In this document: positions 17,705 through 26,865 of the stretch, in pieces
How positions within the stretch are numbered: the stretch's first letter is position 1
How the letters are laid out: every line of letters begins with the position of its first letter
NCBI GenBank assembly: GCA_049941595.1
Contig: JBNFNA010000005.1
Location: forward strand, 1-64,000
Source of the DNA: Pasteurella sp049941595
Lineage (GTDB): Bacteria > Pseudomonadota > Gammaproteobacteria > Enterobacterales > Pasteurellaceae
DNA: 64,000 nucleotides
Direction of reading: 5' to 3'
Notes under the pieces: generated by a model
What the model saw: the letters and a program-made list of their open reading frames with translations, nothing else
Told to the model about the DNA's origin: nothing
Database searches by the model: none
Made by a program: the position numbers and the translations under genes

Positions 17705-18754
17705 TTGAGCAAACGTAAATTAACGCAAAATCAAAAACGCCGTATTCAATCTAATAATGAAAAAGCATTGCATCGTCATCAACGTCGTGAAAAGAAAGAA
17801 ATTGAATGGCAAGATGATATGTTGGGCGAATCGCAAGATGGCATTGTTGTCACACGCTATTCGGTTCACGCGGATGTTGAAAATGCTCAAGGTGAGATTT
17901 TCCGTTGTAATTTACGTCGTACCTTATCGAGTTTAGTCGTTGGCGATCGTGTCGTTTGGCGACAGGGCAATCAACAATTACAAGGCGTAAGTGGTGTTAT
18001 TGAGGCGATTAAACCACGCCAAAATGAAATCGCTCGACCTGATTATTACGATGGTTTAAAAGTGATTGCTGCCAATATTGACCGCATTATTATTGTTTCT
18101 GCGGTTTTACCTACCTTATCTTTAAATATTATTGACCGCTATTTGGTCATTTGTGAAACTGCAAATATTCCAGCCGTAATCGTGGTAAATAAAGTCGATT
18201 TATTAACGGACGAAGCACGTAAAGAAGTCGAGGAACAACTCAAAATTTATGAAAATATTGGTTATCAGACAATGATGATCTCGGCAATGAGCGGTGAAAA
18301 TATGGAAAAATTGACCGCACTTTTCAATGATGGCACCTCAATTTTTGTAGGGCAATCAGGCGTAGGGAAGTCGAGCTTGATTAACCATATTTTGCCAGAA
18401 GTTAATGCACAAGTGGGTGATGTCAGCGAGAACTCTGGACTTGGACAACATACTACAACGTCTTCTCGTTTATACCATCTTAATCAAGGCGGAAATCTGA
18501 TTGACTCACCGGGCATTCGTGAGTTCGGATTATGGCATTTGGAGCAAGATCAAATCACCAAAGGCTATCGTGAATTTCAGTATTTTTTAGGCATTTGTAA
18601 GTTCCGTGACTGTAAACATCTTAATGATCCGGGTTGTGCATTGAGAGAGGCCGTTGAGCAAGGGAAAATTCATTCGGTGCGTTTTGATAATTATCATCGT
18701 TTAATTGCAAGCTTAAACGAAACAAAATCACAGCGCCATTTTTCAACAGAATAA
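17705..18754 (+). CDS. rsgA: RsgA, ribosome small-subunit maturation GTPase
   Basis: This circularly permuted GTPase of about 349 residues checks late 30S assembly. The order is an N-terminal OB fold, then G4 (NKVD), G1 (GQSGVGKSS), switch region (GLGQHTTTS), G3 (DSPG), and a C-terminal zinc knuckle (C-x4-C-x-H-x5-C in CKFRDCKHLNDPGC). I chose the TTG at 17705 because AGGAT precedes it by 6 nt and the N-terminus MSKRKLTQNQ matches the family. A TTG at 17690 would put the DUS and ribosome site inside or against the coding region. Confidence 0.93.
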   Translation: MSKRKLTQNQKRRIQSNNEKALHRHQRREKKEIEWQDDMLGESQDGIVVTRYSVHADVENAQGEIFRCNLRRTLSSLVVGDRVVWRQGNQQLQGVSGVIEAIKPRQNEIARPDYYDGLKVIAANIDRIIIVSAVLPTLSLNIIDRYLVICETANIPAVIVVNKVDLLTDEARKEVEEQLKIYENIGYQTMMISAMSGENMEKLTALFNDGTSIFVGQSGVGKSSLINHILPEVNAQVGDVSENSGLGQHTTTSSRLYHLNQGGNLIDSPGIREFGLWHLEQDQITKGYREFQYFLGICKFRDCKHLNDPGCALREAVEQGKIHSVRFDNYHRLIASLNETKSQRHFSTE

Positions 18755-18784
18755 GTTCGTTAATGTAATGTTAACGGGGGATTA

Positions 18785-18810
18785 AAAAACACTCTTTTTG
18801 AGTATTTTTT
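18785..18810 (+). terminator. Weak hairpin after rsgA
   Basis: AAAAAACACTC pairs with GAGTATTTTTT with one mismatch around a TTTT(T) loop, ending in T residues. It is GC-poor, so termination is uncertain. Confidence 0.4.
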
Positions 18811-18826
18811 TGTGATCTATCTCAAA
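18811..18826 (+). promoter_or_regulatory. CRP-like site upstream of ptsH
   Basis: TGTGATCTATCTCAAA matches the CRP consensus TGTGA-N6-TCACA except in the last half-site (TCAAA). It lies about 160 bp before ptsH. Activation of ptsHI-crr by cAMP-CRP is known in enterics; here it is inferred. Confidence 0.65.
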
Positions 18827-18983
18827 CTTTTATTTGTTTAAACTTGATTATTTATGTGCTTGCTTAGATACTACAACAGGATTTATTTTTTATTGAAAAA
18901 TAAATATAAGATAAATATATAACAGTTTAAATTATTCCAAATTTATACTGCATAAATATTCTGATTAATATGAGGAGAAAATC

Positions 18984-19241
18984 ATGTACTCAAAAGACGT
19001 TGAAATTATTGCACCAAGTGGATTACATACTCGTCCAGCAGCGCAATTTGTTAAAGAAGCAAAAGCATTCGCTTCTGATATTACTGTGACTTCAGCGGGT
19101 AAAAGTGCAAGCGCTAAAAGTTTATTCAAATTACAAACATTAGCGTTAACACAAGGTACTGTGATTACAATTTCTGCGGAAGGTGAAGACGAGCAAAAAG
19201 CGGTTGATCATTTAGTAGCTCTTATCCCAACTTTAGAATAA
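18984..19241 (+). CDS. ptsH: HPr phosphocarrier protein
   Basis: This 85-residue HPr relays phosphate from Enzyme I to sugar-specific EIIA. The active His is at residue 15 (SGLHTRPAA) and the regulatory Ser region is SAKSLFKLQ. GAGGAG precedes the ATG by a good distance. It is the first gene of ptsH-ptsI-crr, separated from ptsI by 116 bp containing a nested hairpin. Confidence 0.97.
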   Translation: MYSKDVEIIAPSGLHTRPAAQFVKEAKAFASDITVTSAGKSASAKSLFKLQTLALTQGTVITISAEGEDEQKAVDHLVALIPTLE

Positions 19242-19249
19242 TTCCTATC

Positions 19250-19308
19250 TAGCCATTGACGGGTAGGGTTGAGTTAAGTTAAACACTTAATTCTCTTTTC
19301 AATGGCTA
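19250..19308 (+). promoter_or_regulatory. Nested hairpin between ptsH and ptsI
   Basis: The outer 10-bp perfect stem (TAGCCATTGA 19250-19259 with TCAATGGCTA 19299-19308) encloses an inner 9-bp stem (19271-19279 with 19285-19293, one G-U) and a 5-nt loop. There is no T run after the outer stem, so mRNA stabilisation, processing or partial attenuation is more likely than simple termination. Confidence 0.7.
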
Positions 19309-19357
19309 CGATGTTTCACTGTTAGATTATTATTTTCATTATTTCAGAAGGTTATCT

Positions 19358-21085
19358 ATGATTTCAGGAATTCCAGCTTCACCAGGCATCGTTTTTGGTA
19401 AAGCATTAGTGCTCAAAGAAGAAAAAATTGTGCTTGATATGCAAAAAATCAGTGAAGATCAGATTGACGCTGAGATTGCACGTTTTTATCAAGGACGTGA
19501 GGCCGCTGTTGAACAATTGAACTCAATTCGTGATCGTGCGTTTGCATCATTAGGCGAAGATAAGGCGGCGATTTTTGAAGGTCATTTAATGATCTTAGAA
19601 GACGAAGAACTAGAGGAAGAAATCCTAGATTATATACGTTCACATCAAGTGAACGCAGGTGTTGCAGCAAGTAAGATTATCGATCAACAAGTGGAAATGC
19701 TTTCTGAAATTGATGATGAATATTTAAGAGAACGTGCTGGTGATATTCGTGATATCGGTAACCGTTTGATTAAAAATATTTTAGGTATGCATATTGTCGA
19801 TTTAGGCGATATTAATGAAGAAGCAATTTTAGTTGCTTATGATTTAACACCGTCTGAAACAGCACAATTAAACCTAGATAAAGTATTAGGTTTTATCACT
19901 GATATTGGTGGTAGAACCTCACATACTTCAATTATGGCTCGCTCATTAGAATTGCCTGCGATTGTGGGTACAAATAATGTGACAGAGCAAGTGAATACTG
20001 GCGATTACTTAATTCTTGATGCTGTGAATAATGTGGTTTATGTCAACCCAACGCAAGAAGAAATCGATCGCTTAAAAGCACAAGGACAAAAATTAGCTGA
20101 AGAAAAAGCGGAATTAGCAAAATTAAAAGATTTACCAGCGTTGACATTAGATGGTCATCGTGTTGATGTTGTAGCTAATATTGGTACGATTCGTGATGTT
20201 GAAGGTGCAGATCGTAATGGTGCGGAAGGTGTGGGTTTATACCGTACCGAATTCCTTTTTATGGATCGCGAGCAACTTCCAACAGAAGAAGAGCAGTTTG
20301 TTGCGTATAAAGAAGTTGTAGAAGCAATGAATGGTCGCTTAGTTGTATTGCGTACAATGGATATTGGTGGTGACAAAGATTTACCATATTTAGATTTACC
20401 AAAAGAAATGAATCCGTTCTTAGGCTGGCGTGCAATTCGTATTGCGTTAGACCGTCGCGAAATTTTAAATACTCAGTTAAGAGCGGTATTGCGCGCTTCA
20501 GCATTTGGTAAATTAGCGGTGATGTTCCCGATGATTATTTCAGTAGAAGAAATTCGTGAATTAAAAGCCGTGATGGAAACCTTAAAACAAGAATTACGTG
20601 ATGAAGGCAAAGCCTTTGATGAAAACATTCAAGTGGGTGTGATGGTGGAAACGCCGTCTGCGGCAGTAAATGCGAAATTCTTAGCCAAAGAGGTGGATTT
20701 CTTTAGTATCGGAACAAACGATTTAACACAATATACTTTAGCGGTGGATCGTGGTAATGAATTGATTTCTCATCTTTATAACCCAATATCACCTTCTGTA
20801 TTAGGTTTGATCAAACAAGTGATTGATGCTTCACACGCAGAAGGCAAATGGACGGGAATGTGTGGTGAGTTAGCTGGTGATGAAAAAGCAACAATCCTAC
20901 TATTAGGTATGGGCTTAGATGAGTTTAGTATGAGTGCAATTTCTGTGCCACGTATCAAAAAATTGATTCGTAATGTGAATTATGAAGATGCGAAAGATCT
21001 TGCTACAAAAGCATTAGAGAAGCCAACAGCAGCAGAAATTGAACAACTAGTTGAAGATTTTTTATCTGAAAAAGCATTAAATTAG
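19358..21085 (+). CDS. ptsI: Phosphoenolpyruvate-protein phosphotransferase (Enzyme I)
   Basis: This 575-residue Enzyme I takes phosphate from PEP and passes it to HPr. The phosphorylated His lies in GGRTSHTSIMARSLE (near residue 190). The PEP-binding TIM barrel contains GVGLYRTEFLFMDR, DIGGDKDLPY and the catalytic Cys in WTGMCGELAGD near 503. The length is normal. AAGG precedes the ATG. It is co-transcribed with crr (58-bp gap). Confidence 0.97.
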   Translation: MISGIPASPGIVFGKALVLKEEKIVLDMQKISEDQIDAEIARFYQGREAAVEQLNSIRDRAFASLGEDKAAIFEGHLMILEDEELEEEILDYIRSHQVNAGVAASKIIDQQVEMLSEIDDEYLRERAGDIRDIGNRLIKNILGMHIVDLGDINEEAILVAYDLTPSETAQLNLDKVLGFITDIGGRTSHTSIMARSLELPAIVGTNNVTEQVNTGDYLILDAVNNVVYVNPTQEEIDRLKAQGQKLAEEKAELAKLKDLPALTLDGHRVDVVANIGTIRDVEGADRNGAEGVGLYRTEFLFMDREQLPTEEEQFVAYKEVVEAMNGRLVVLRTMDIGGDKDLPYLDLPKEMNPFLGWRAIRIALDRREILNTQLRAVLRASAFGKLAVMFPMIISVEEIRELKAVMETLKQELRDEGKAFDENIQVGVMVETPSAAVNAKFLAKEVDFFSIGTNDLTQYTLAVDRGNELISHLYNPISPSVLGLIKQVIDASHAEGKWTGMCGELAGDEKATILLLGMGLDEFSMSAISVPRIKKLIRNVNYEDAKDLATKALEKPTAAEIEQLVEDFLSEKALN

Positions 21086-21143
21086 ATACAAGTTTAAAAT
21101 TTTACGCTAGAATATGCCCGAATTTACTTAGTAGGAGACTAAA

Positions 21144-21644
21144 ATGGGTTTATTTGACAAATTATTTGGTTCAAAAGACAAAAAAGCTGTTGAAGTGGAA
21201 ATTTGTGCTCCGCTTGCAGGTGAAATTGTAAATATTGAAGATGTGCCAGATGTGGTATTTTCAGAAAAAATTGTAGGTGATGGCATTGCTATCCGCCCAA
21301 CTGGCAACAAAATGGTTGCTCCTGTTGATGGTGTTATCGGTAAAATTTTTGAAACTAATCACGCATTTTCAATGGAATCAAAAGATGGCGTAGAATTATT
21401 TGTTCACTTTGGCATCGATACTGTTGAATTAAAAGGTGAAGGCTTTACTCGTGTTGCTCAAGAAGGTCAAACAGTTAAACGCGGTGATACTGTGATTGAA
21501 TTTGACTTAGCAGTACTTGAAACTAAAGCGAAATCAGTCCTTACACCAGTTGTAATTTCAAATATGGATGAAATTAGCAGCATTGAAAAGAAAACAGGCG
21601 AAGTTGTTGCTGGTGAATCTGTAGTTTTAGTATTGAAAAAATAA
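21144..21644 (+). CDS. crr: Glucose-type PTS EIIA component (Crr)
   Basis: This 166-residue EIIA-Glc accepts phosphate from HPr and regulates permeases and adenylate cyclase. The two active-site histidines are in NHAFSMES and LFVHFGIDTVEL (near residues 73 and 88). No EIIBC gene is nearby. Haemophilus species use little PTS sugar, so the regulatory role may dominate. GGAG precedes the ATG. Confidence 0.97.
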   Translation: MGLFDKLFGSKDKKAVEVEICAPLAGEIVNIEDVPDVVFSEKIVGDGIAIRPTGNKMVAPVDGVIGKIFETNHAFSMESKDGVELFVHFGIDTVELKGEGFTRVAQEGQTVKRGDTVIEFDLAVLETKAKSVLTPVVISNMDEISSIEKKTGEVVAGESVVLVLKK

Positions 21645-21663
21645 TATTTGAAATTTTTACTAG

Positions 21664-21698
21664 AAAAGTCTGTCTTAGAAATAAGGCAGGCTTTTTTA
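21664..21698 (+). terminator. Rho-independent terminator of ptsHI-crr
   Basis: AAGTCTGTCTTA pairs with TAAGGCAGGCTT (two G-U pairs) around a short loop, followed by six T residues. Confidence 0.85.
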
Positions 21699-22118
21699 TT
21701 GTCTAAATTTTGTAAAGTCATACCAGACTTTCATTCGATTTTGTGATCCAAGTGCGGTCTTGTTTCTATAAATTTTCTTCTTCAGGTTGTATAATGAAGC
21801 GCAAATTTTGGTAGTGTATAATCATTATCAATAAGTTTTAGAGGCATAAAAAGCCATTAATTTAAAAAGTGATTTTTACCTTGAAATAGCTTGTTTAAAA
21901 TATGAGCTTTTTTGTGTTTGATGAGAAAAATCACTATCTTTCTCTCAAAAAATCTAATAATATTTACAAAATTTGTTAAAAATTTGTAAAGCAATTTTGT
22001 TGATATCAATTTTGCTCAAATTATATTCAATTTAATAATTTTAGTTATTAATTCATCGTTTAATCCGCTTTGATATGATTAAACTTAACTTTTAACTTAA
22101 CAAAATAAGGAAAAGACT
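21699..22118 (+). promoter_or_regulatory. Long AT-rich leader upstream of aceE
   Basis: About 400 bp without a gene. It holds one DUS (near 21750), two TATAAT hexamers (21790-21795 and 21817-21822) that could be -10 boxes, and TTGATATCAA near 21999. AAGGA precedes the aceE ATG. No PdhR-type operator (AATTGGTnnnACCAATT) is seen. Regulation is not resolved. Confidence 0.5.
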
Positions 22119-24782
22119 ATGTCAGAAATGCTAAAGAATGACGTAGATCCAGTCGAAACTAATGATTGGTTATTAGCTATTGATGCTGTCATTCGCGAAG
22201 AAGGTGTTGAAAGAGCACAATATATTATTGAGCAACTGATGCAACACGCTCGTGCAAACAATGTTTCTTTACCTACTGGTATCACAACTGACTACATCAA
22301 TACCATTCCAGCTTCAGAAGAACCTAACTATCCAGGCAACTTAGATTTAGAAAGACGTATTCGTGGTGCGATTCGTTGGAACGCAATTATGATGGTTTTA
22401 CGTGCATCTAAAAAAGACTTGGAATTAGGTGGACATATGTCTTCTTTCCAATCTTCTGCGACTGTTTATGAAGTATGTTTCAATCACTTCTTCAAAGCTC
22501 GTTCAGAGAAAAACGGTGGCGACTTAGTTTTCTTCCAAGGCCATATTTCACCAGGAATTTATGCACGTGCATTCTTAGAAGGTCGTTTAACTGAAGAACA
22601 AATGGATAATTTCCGTCAAGAAGTTCACGGTAAAGGTCTTTCTTCTTATCCTCACCCGAAATTAATGCCTGAATTCTGGCAATTCCCAACTGTATCAATG
22701 GGGCTTGGACCATTGAATGCGATTTACCAAGCTCGTTTCTTAAAATACTTACACAACCGTGGCTTAAAAGATACTGCAGATCAAACTGTATATGCGTTCT
22801 TAGGTGATGGTGAGATGGACGAAGTTGAATCACGTGGTGCAATTTCAGTTGCTGCTCGTGAGAAATTAGACAACTTAGTATTCGTCATCAACTGTAACTT
22901 ACAACGTTTAGACGGTCCTGTAACTGGTAACGGTAAAATCATTCAAGAATTAGAAGGTCTATTCAACGGTGCTGGTTGGGAAGTGATTAAAGTTATCTGG
23001 GGTCGTCGTTGGGATCGTCTATTACAACGTGATACTTCAGGTAAATTATTACAATTAATGATGGAAGTTGTTGATGGTGACTACCAAACAATGAAATCAA
23101 AAGATGGTGCTTACGTTCGTAAACACTTCTTCGGTCGTTACCCAGAAACTGAAGCGTTAGTAGCTGAAATGACAGATGATGAAATTTGGGCACTAAACCG
23201 TGGTGGTCACGATCCATTAAAAGTATTTGCTGCATTTAACAAAGCAAAACAAGTTAAAGGTAAGCCAGTTGTTTTACTTGTTAAAACAATTAAAGGTTAC
23301 GGTATGGGTAATGCAGCTGAAGGTAAAAACATTGCTCACCAAGTTAAGAAAATGGATATGTCAGGTGTTAGACACGTTCGCGATCGTTTCAACGTGGATG
23401 TATCTGATGCAGATATTGAAAACTTACCATATATCAAGTTTGCAGAAGGTTCTGAAGAGTACAAATACCTTCACGAACGTCGTCAAGCATTACAAGGTTA
23501 CTTACCAACCCGTTTACCACGCTTTACTGAACAATTAGAAGTGCCAGAATTAGAAGAGTTTGCACAATTATTTGAAGCGCAAGCACGTCCAATTTCGACC
23601 ACAATGGCATTCGTTCGTTCATTAAACGTATTATTGAAAAACAAATCTGTGGGTAAACGTATCGTTCCAATTCTTGCGGACGAAGCTCGTACATTCGGTA
23701 TGGAAGGTTTATTCCGTCAAATCGGTATTTACAACCCATACGGTCAAAACTATATTCCACAAGACCGTGAACAAGTGTCTTACTACCGTGAAGCGATCGA
23801 TGGTCAAGTATTACAAGAAGGCATCAATGAGCAAGGTGCAACGGCGTCTTGGTTAGCAGCGGCGACTTCATACTCAACGAATGATTTCCCAATGATCCCA
23901 TTCTATGTGTACTATTCAATGTTTGGTTTCCAACGTATTGGTGACTTAATGTGGGCAGCGGGTGACCAACAAGCACGTGGCTTTATGATCGGTGGTACAT
24001 CAGGTCGTACAACGTTGAATGGTGAAGGTTTACAACACGAAGATGGTCACAGCCATATTCAATCATTAACAATTCCTAACTGTATCTCTTATGACCCAGC
24101 ATTTGCATTTGAAGTTGCGGTAATTATGCAAGATGGTGTACGTCGTATGTACGGTCCAGAGCAAGAGAACGTTTACTACTACATCACAACCTTGAACGAA
24201 ACTTACGATCAACCGGCAATGCCAAAAGGTGCTGAAGAAGGTATCCGTAAAGGTATCTATAAGTTTGAAACAGTAACTGGTCAAGGTAAAGGTAAAGTTC
24301 AGTTATTAGGTTCAGGTGCGATCTTACGTCACGTTCGTGAAGCCGCTCAATTATTAGCAAATGACTTCGGCGTAACTTCAGATGTGTACAGCGTACCATC
24401 ATTCACTGAAGTAGCTCGTGAAGGTGCTGATGCAGATCGTTGGAACTTATTACACCCAGAAGCAGAAGCGCGTGTACCTTACATTGCACAAGTAATGAAC
24501 GATGCACCAGCAGTTGCTGCAACTGACTATATGAAATTATTTGCAGAACAAGTTCGTGCGTTCGTACCAGCTACAAGCTATCGTGTATTAGGTACTGACG
24601 GTTTCGGTCGTTCAGATAGCCGTGAGAACTTACGTGAACACTTTGAAGTAGATGCTCGTTATGTTGCAATCGCTGCATTATCTGAGTTAGCAAAACAAGG
24701 TACTATTGATAAGAAAGTTGTTGCAGAAGCAATTGCTAAATACGGTATTGATGCAGATAAAGTGAACCCACTTTACGCCTAA
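22119..24782 (+). CDS. aceE: Pyruvate dehydrogenase E1 component
   Basis: This 887-residue homodimeric E1 decarboxylates pyruvate with thiamine diphosphate and acetylates the lipoyl groups of AceF. The TPP motif GDGEMDEVES begins near residue 228 and ends in NCNLQ. HEDGHSHIQSLT and the C-terminal transketolase domain are typical. The length equals E. coli AceE (887). It heads aceE-aceF-lpdA, as in E. coli but without pdhR upstream. Confidence 0.97.
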   Translation: MSEMLKNDVDPVETNDWLLAIDAVIREEGVERAQYIIEQLMQHARANNVSLPTGITTDYINTIPASEEPNYPGNLDLERRIRGAIRWNAIMMVLRASKKDLELGGHMSSFQSSATVYEVCFNHFFKARSEKNGGDLVFFQGHISPGIYARAFLEGRLTEEQMDNFRQEVHGKGLSSYPHPKLMPEFWQFPTVSMGLGPLNAIYQARFLKYLHNRGLKDTADQTVYAFLGDGEMDEVESRGAISVAAREKLDNLVFVINCNLQRLDGPVTGNGKIIQELEGLFNGAGWEVIKVIWGRRWDRLLQRDTSGKLLQLMMEVVDGDYQTMKSKDGAYVRKHFFGRYPETEALVAEMTDDEIWALNRGGHDPLKVFAAFNKAKQVKGKPVVLLVKTIKGYGMGNAAEGKNIAHQVKKMDMSGVRHVRDRFNVDVSDADIENLPYIKFAEGSEEYKYLHERRQALQGYLPTRLPRFTEQLEVPELEEFAQLFEAQARPISTTMAFVRSLNVLLKNKSVGKRIVPILADEARTFGMEGLFRQIGIYNPYGQNYIPQDREQVSYYREAIDGQVLQEGINEQGATASWLAAATSYSTNDFPMIPFYVYYSMFGFQRIGDLMWAAGDQQARGFMIGGTSGRTTLNGEGLQHEDGHSHIQSLTIPNCISYDPAFAFEVAVIMQDGVRRMYGPEQENVYYYITTLNETYDQPAMPKGAEEGIRKGIYKFETVTGQGKGKVQLLGSGAILRHVREAAQLLANDFGVTSDVYSVPSFTEVAREGADADRWNLLHPEAEARVPYIAQVMNDAPAVAATDYMKLFAEQVRAFVPATSYRVLGTDGFGRSDSRENLREHFEVDARYVAIAALSELAKQGTIDKKVVAEAIAKYGIDADKVNPLYA

Positions 24783-24793
24783 TTTACGATTAA

Positions 24794-24834
24794 CATTCCT
24801 CGCTCCCTGAATTTAGGGAGCGTTTTTAGGAATG
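24794..24834 (+). promoter_or_regulatory. Bulged hairpin between aceE and aceF
   Basis: The inner stem CGCTCCCT/AGGGAGCG (24801-24808 with 24815-24822) is followed by TTTTT and so resembles a terminator. A second arm pair CATTCCT/AGGAATG (24794-24800 with 24828-24834) extends the stem, leaving the T run as a 5-nt bulge. It ends 17 bp before the aceF start. Confidence 0.8.
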
Positions 24835-24851
24835 ACTGGAGGATGAAATAA

Positions 24852-26747
24852 ATGTCAAAACAAATTCAAGTGCCAGATATTGGTGGTGATGAGGTTACCG
24901 TTACAGAAGTAATGGTAAAAGTTGGTGATACAGTTGCTGTTGATCAAAGCGTAATTAATGTAGAAGGTGATAAAGCGTCAATGGAAGTGCCTTCTCCAGA
25001 AGCTGGTGTAATCAAAGAAGTTTTAGTTAAAGTTGGTGATAAAGTGTCTACTGGCTCGCCAATGTTTGTATTAGAAGCTGGCGATGCAAAACCAGCAGAA
25101 GCAACAAAAACAGAAGCTGCTCCAGCACCTGCTGCAGCGCCAGTAGCAAGCGCAGTAGTTGAAGTTCACGTACCAGATATCGGCGGTGATGAAGTAAACG
25201 TCACTGAAATTATGGTGAAAGTGGGCGATAAAGTTGAAGTTGAACAATCTATCATCAATGTAGAAGGTGATAAAGCGTCAATGGAAGTTCCAGCACCAAT
25301 CGCAGGTGTTGTAAAAGAAATCTTAATCAATGTAGGTGACAAGGTTTCAACTGGTTCATTAATTATGAAATTTGAAACTGGCGCAGCACCTGCAGCATCA
25401 GCTCCAGCACAACCAGCGGCAGCTGCTCCAGCAGCACCTGCACAAAGTGCGGTTAAAGACGTAAATGTTCCTGATATCGGTGGCGACGAAGTAAACGTAA
25501 CTGAAATTATGGTGAAAGTAGGTGATACCATCACTGAAGAACAATCATTAATTACCGTTGAAGGCGATAAAGCATCAATGGAAGTACCAGCGCCATTCGC
25601 TGGTGTGGTGAAAGAAATTTTAGTGAAATCAGGTGATAAAGTATCAACTGGCTCATTAATTATGCGCTTTGAAGTTGCCGGTGCAGCACCTGCAGTAGCA
25701 GCTGCTCCAGCACAAGCTGCACCAACGCCACAAGCGACTGCGCCAGCAGCACCAGTTGCAGCAACTGCGCCGGCGGGTGATGCGGAAGTAACAGGTAGCT
25801 CAGTATTTGCTTATGCAACACCAGTTGTTCGTCGTTTAGCACGCGAATTTGGTGTTAACTTAGATAAAGTAAAAGGTACTGGTCGTAAAGGTCGTATCTT
25901 AAAAGAAGACGTTCAAGCGTATGTGAAAGCGGCAATTAAAGCTGTTGAGTCTGGTTCAGTATCTGCAACACCAGCATCAAGCGGTGTTGCAAATGGTGCG
26001 GGTTTAGGCTTATTACCTTGGCCGAAAGTAGACTTCAGCAAATTTGGTGAAGTTGAAGAAGTTGAATTAACACGTATCAACAAGATTTCAGGTGCGAACT
26101 TACACCGTAACTGGGTAATGATTCCACACGTAACTCACTTCGATCGTGCTGATATCACTGATTTAGAACAATTCCGTAAAGAACAAAACGTACTTGCAGA
26201 GAAACAAAAACTTGGTGTGAAAATCACTCCAGTGGTATTCATTATGAAAGCCGCTGCAAAAGCATTAGAAGCGTATCCACGTTTCAACAGCTCAATCTCT
26301 GAAGACGGTCAACGTTTAACCTTGAAAAAATATGTGAACATCGGTGTGGCAGTAGATACACCAAACGGCTTAGTTGTGCCTGTATTTAAAGATGTAAACA
26401 AAAAAGGTATTATCGAACTTTCTCGTGAATTAATGGAAGTATCGAAAAAAGCGCGTGATGGTAAATTAACTGCAGCAGATATGCAAGGTGGTTGTTTCAC
26501 TATTTCAAGTTTAGGTGGCCTAGGTACAACACACTTCGCACCAATCGTAAACGCGCCAGAAGTGGCTATCTTAGGTGTATCTAAGTCTGAAATGGCACCA
26601 GTTTGGAATGGTAAAGAATTCACTCCACGCTTAATGTTGCCATTATCATTATCTTTCGATCACCGTGTAATTGACGGTGCTGATGGTGCACGTTTCATTA
26701 GCTATATCAATGGCGTGTTGTCAGATCTTCGTCGTTTAGTTATGTAA
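24852..26747 (+). CDS. aceF: Pyruvate dehydrogenase E2, dihydrolipoyl acetyltransferase
   Basis: This 631-residue core subunit has three lipoyl domains with the modified Lys in GDKAS at residues 41, 141 and 240, separated by Ala/Pro linkers. A peripheral subunit-binding domain follows (ATPVVRRLAREFGVNLDKVKGTG, near 320-345). The C-terminal acetyltransferase carries the active-site motif SFDHRVIDGADG near 601. Three lipoyl domains match E. coli AceF. A DUS is read as Ser-Ala-Val in the linker before domain 3. Confidence 0.97.
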   Translation: MSKQIQVPDIGGDEVTVTEVMVKVGDTVAVDQSVINVEGDKASMEVPSPEAGVIKEVLVKVGDKVSTGSPMFVLEAGDAKPAEATKTEAAPAPAAAPVASAVVEVHVPDIGGDEVNVTEIMVKVGDKVEVEQSIINVEGDKASMEVPAPIAGVVKEILINVGDKVSTGSLIMKFETGAAPAASAPAQPAAAAPAAPAQSAVKDVNVPDIGGDEVNVTEIMVKVGDTITEEQSLITVEGDKASMEVPAPFAGVVKEILVKSGDKVSTGSLIMRFEVAGAAPAVAAAPAQAAPTPQATAPAAPVAATAPAGDAEVTGSSVFAYATPVVRRLAREFGVNLDKVKGTGRKGRILKEDVQAYVKAAIKAVESGSVSATPASSGVANGAGLGLLPWPKVDFSKFGEVEEVELTRINKISGANLHRNWVMIPHVTHFDRADITDLEQFRKEQNVLAEKQKLGVKITPVVFIMKAAAKALEAYPRFNSSISEDGQRLTLKKYVNIGVAVDTPNGLVVPVFKDVNKKGIIELSRELMEVSKKARDGKLTAADMQGGCFTISSLGGLGTTHFAPIVNAPEVAILGVSKSEMAPVWNGKEFTPRLMLPLSLSFDHRVIDGADGARFISYINGVLSDLRRLVM

Positions 26748-26753
26748 TCACCT

Positions 26754-26788
26754 TATCCGTTCGGTGAAATGCCGAACGGATATTATTT
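26754..26788 (+). terminator. Hairpin between aceF and lpdA
   Basis: A perfect 11-bp stem (26754-26764 with 26772-26782), a 7-nt loop and a trailing TTATTT. It probably reduces read-through from aceEF into lpdA, which could have its own promoter in the next 80 bp. Confidence 0.75.
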
Positions 26789-26865
26789 ATCAGCCAAATG
26801 TGATGTAAAGTGCGGTCAAAAATCGCAAAATTTCAACGTATATCGCATTGTTTAACGAGGTTAAA

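Noticed and set aside
21999..22008. FNR box upstream of aceE (TTGATATCAA)
   Set aside because: FNR sites need a 4-bp spacer between TTGAT and ATCAA; here there is none.
25166..25534. Open frame on the minus strand opposite the aceF lipoyl domains
   Set aside because: The antisense of repeated Ala/Val/Gly codons stays open by composition; no independent signals.
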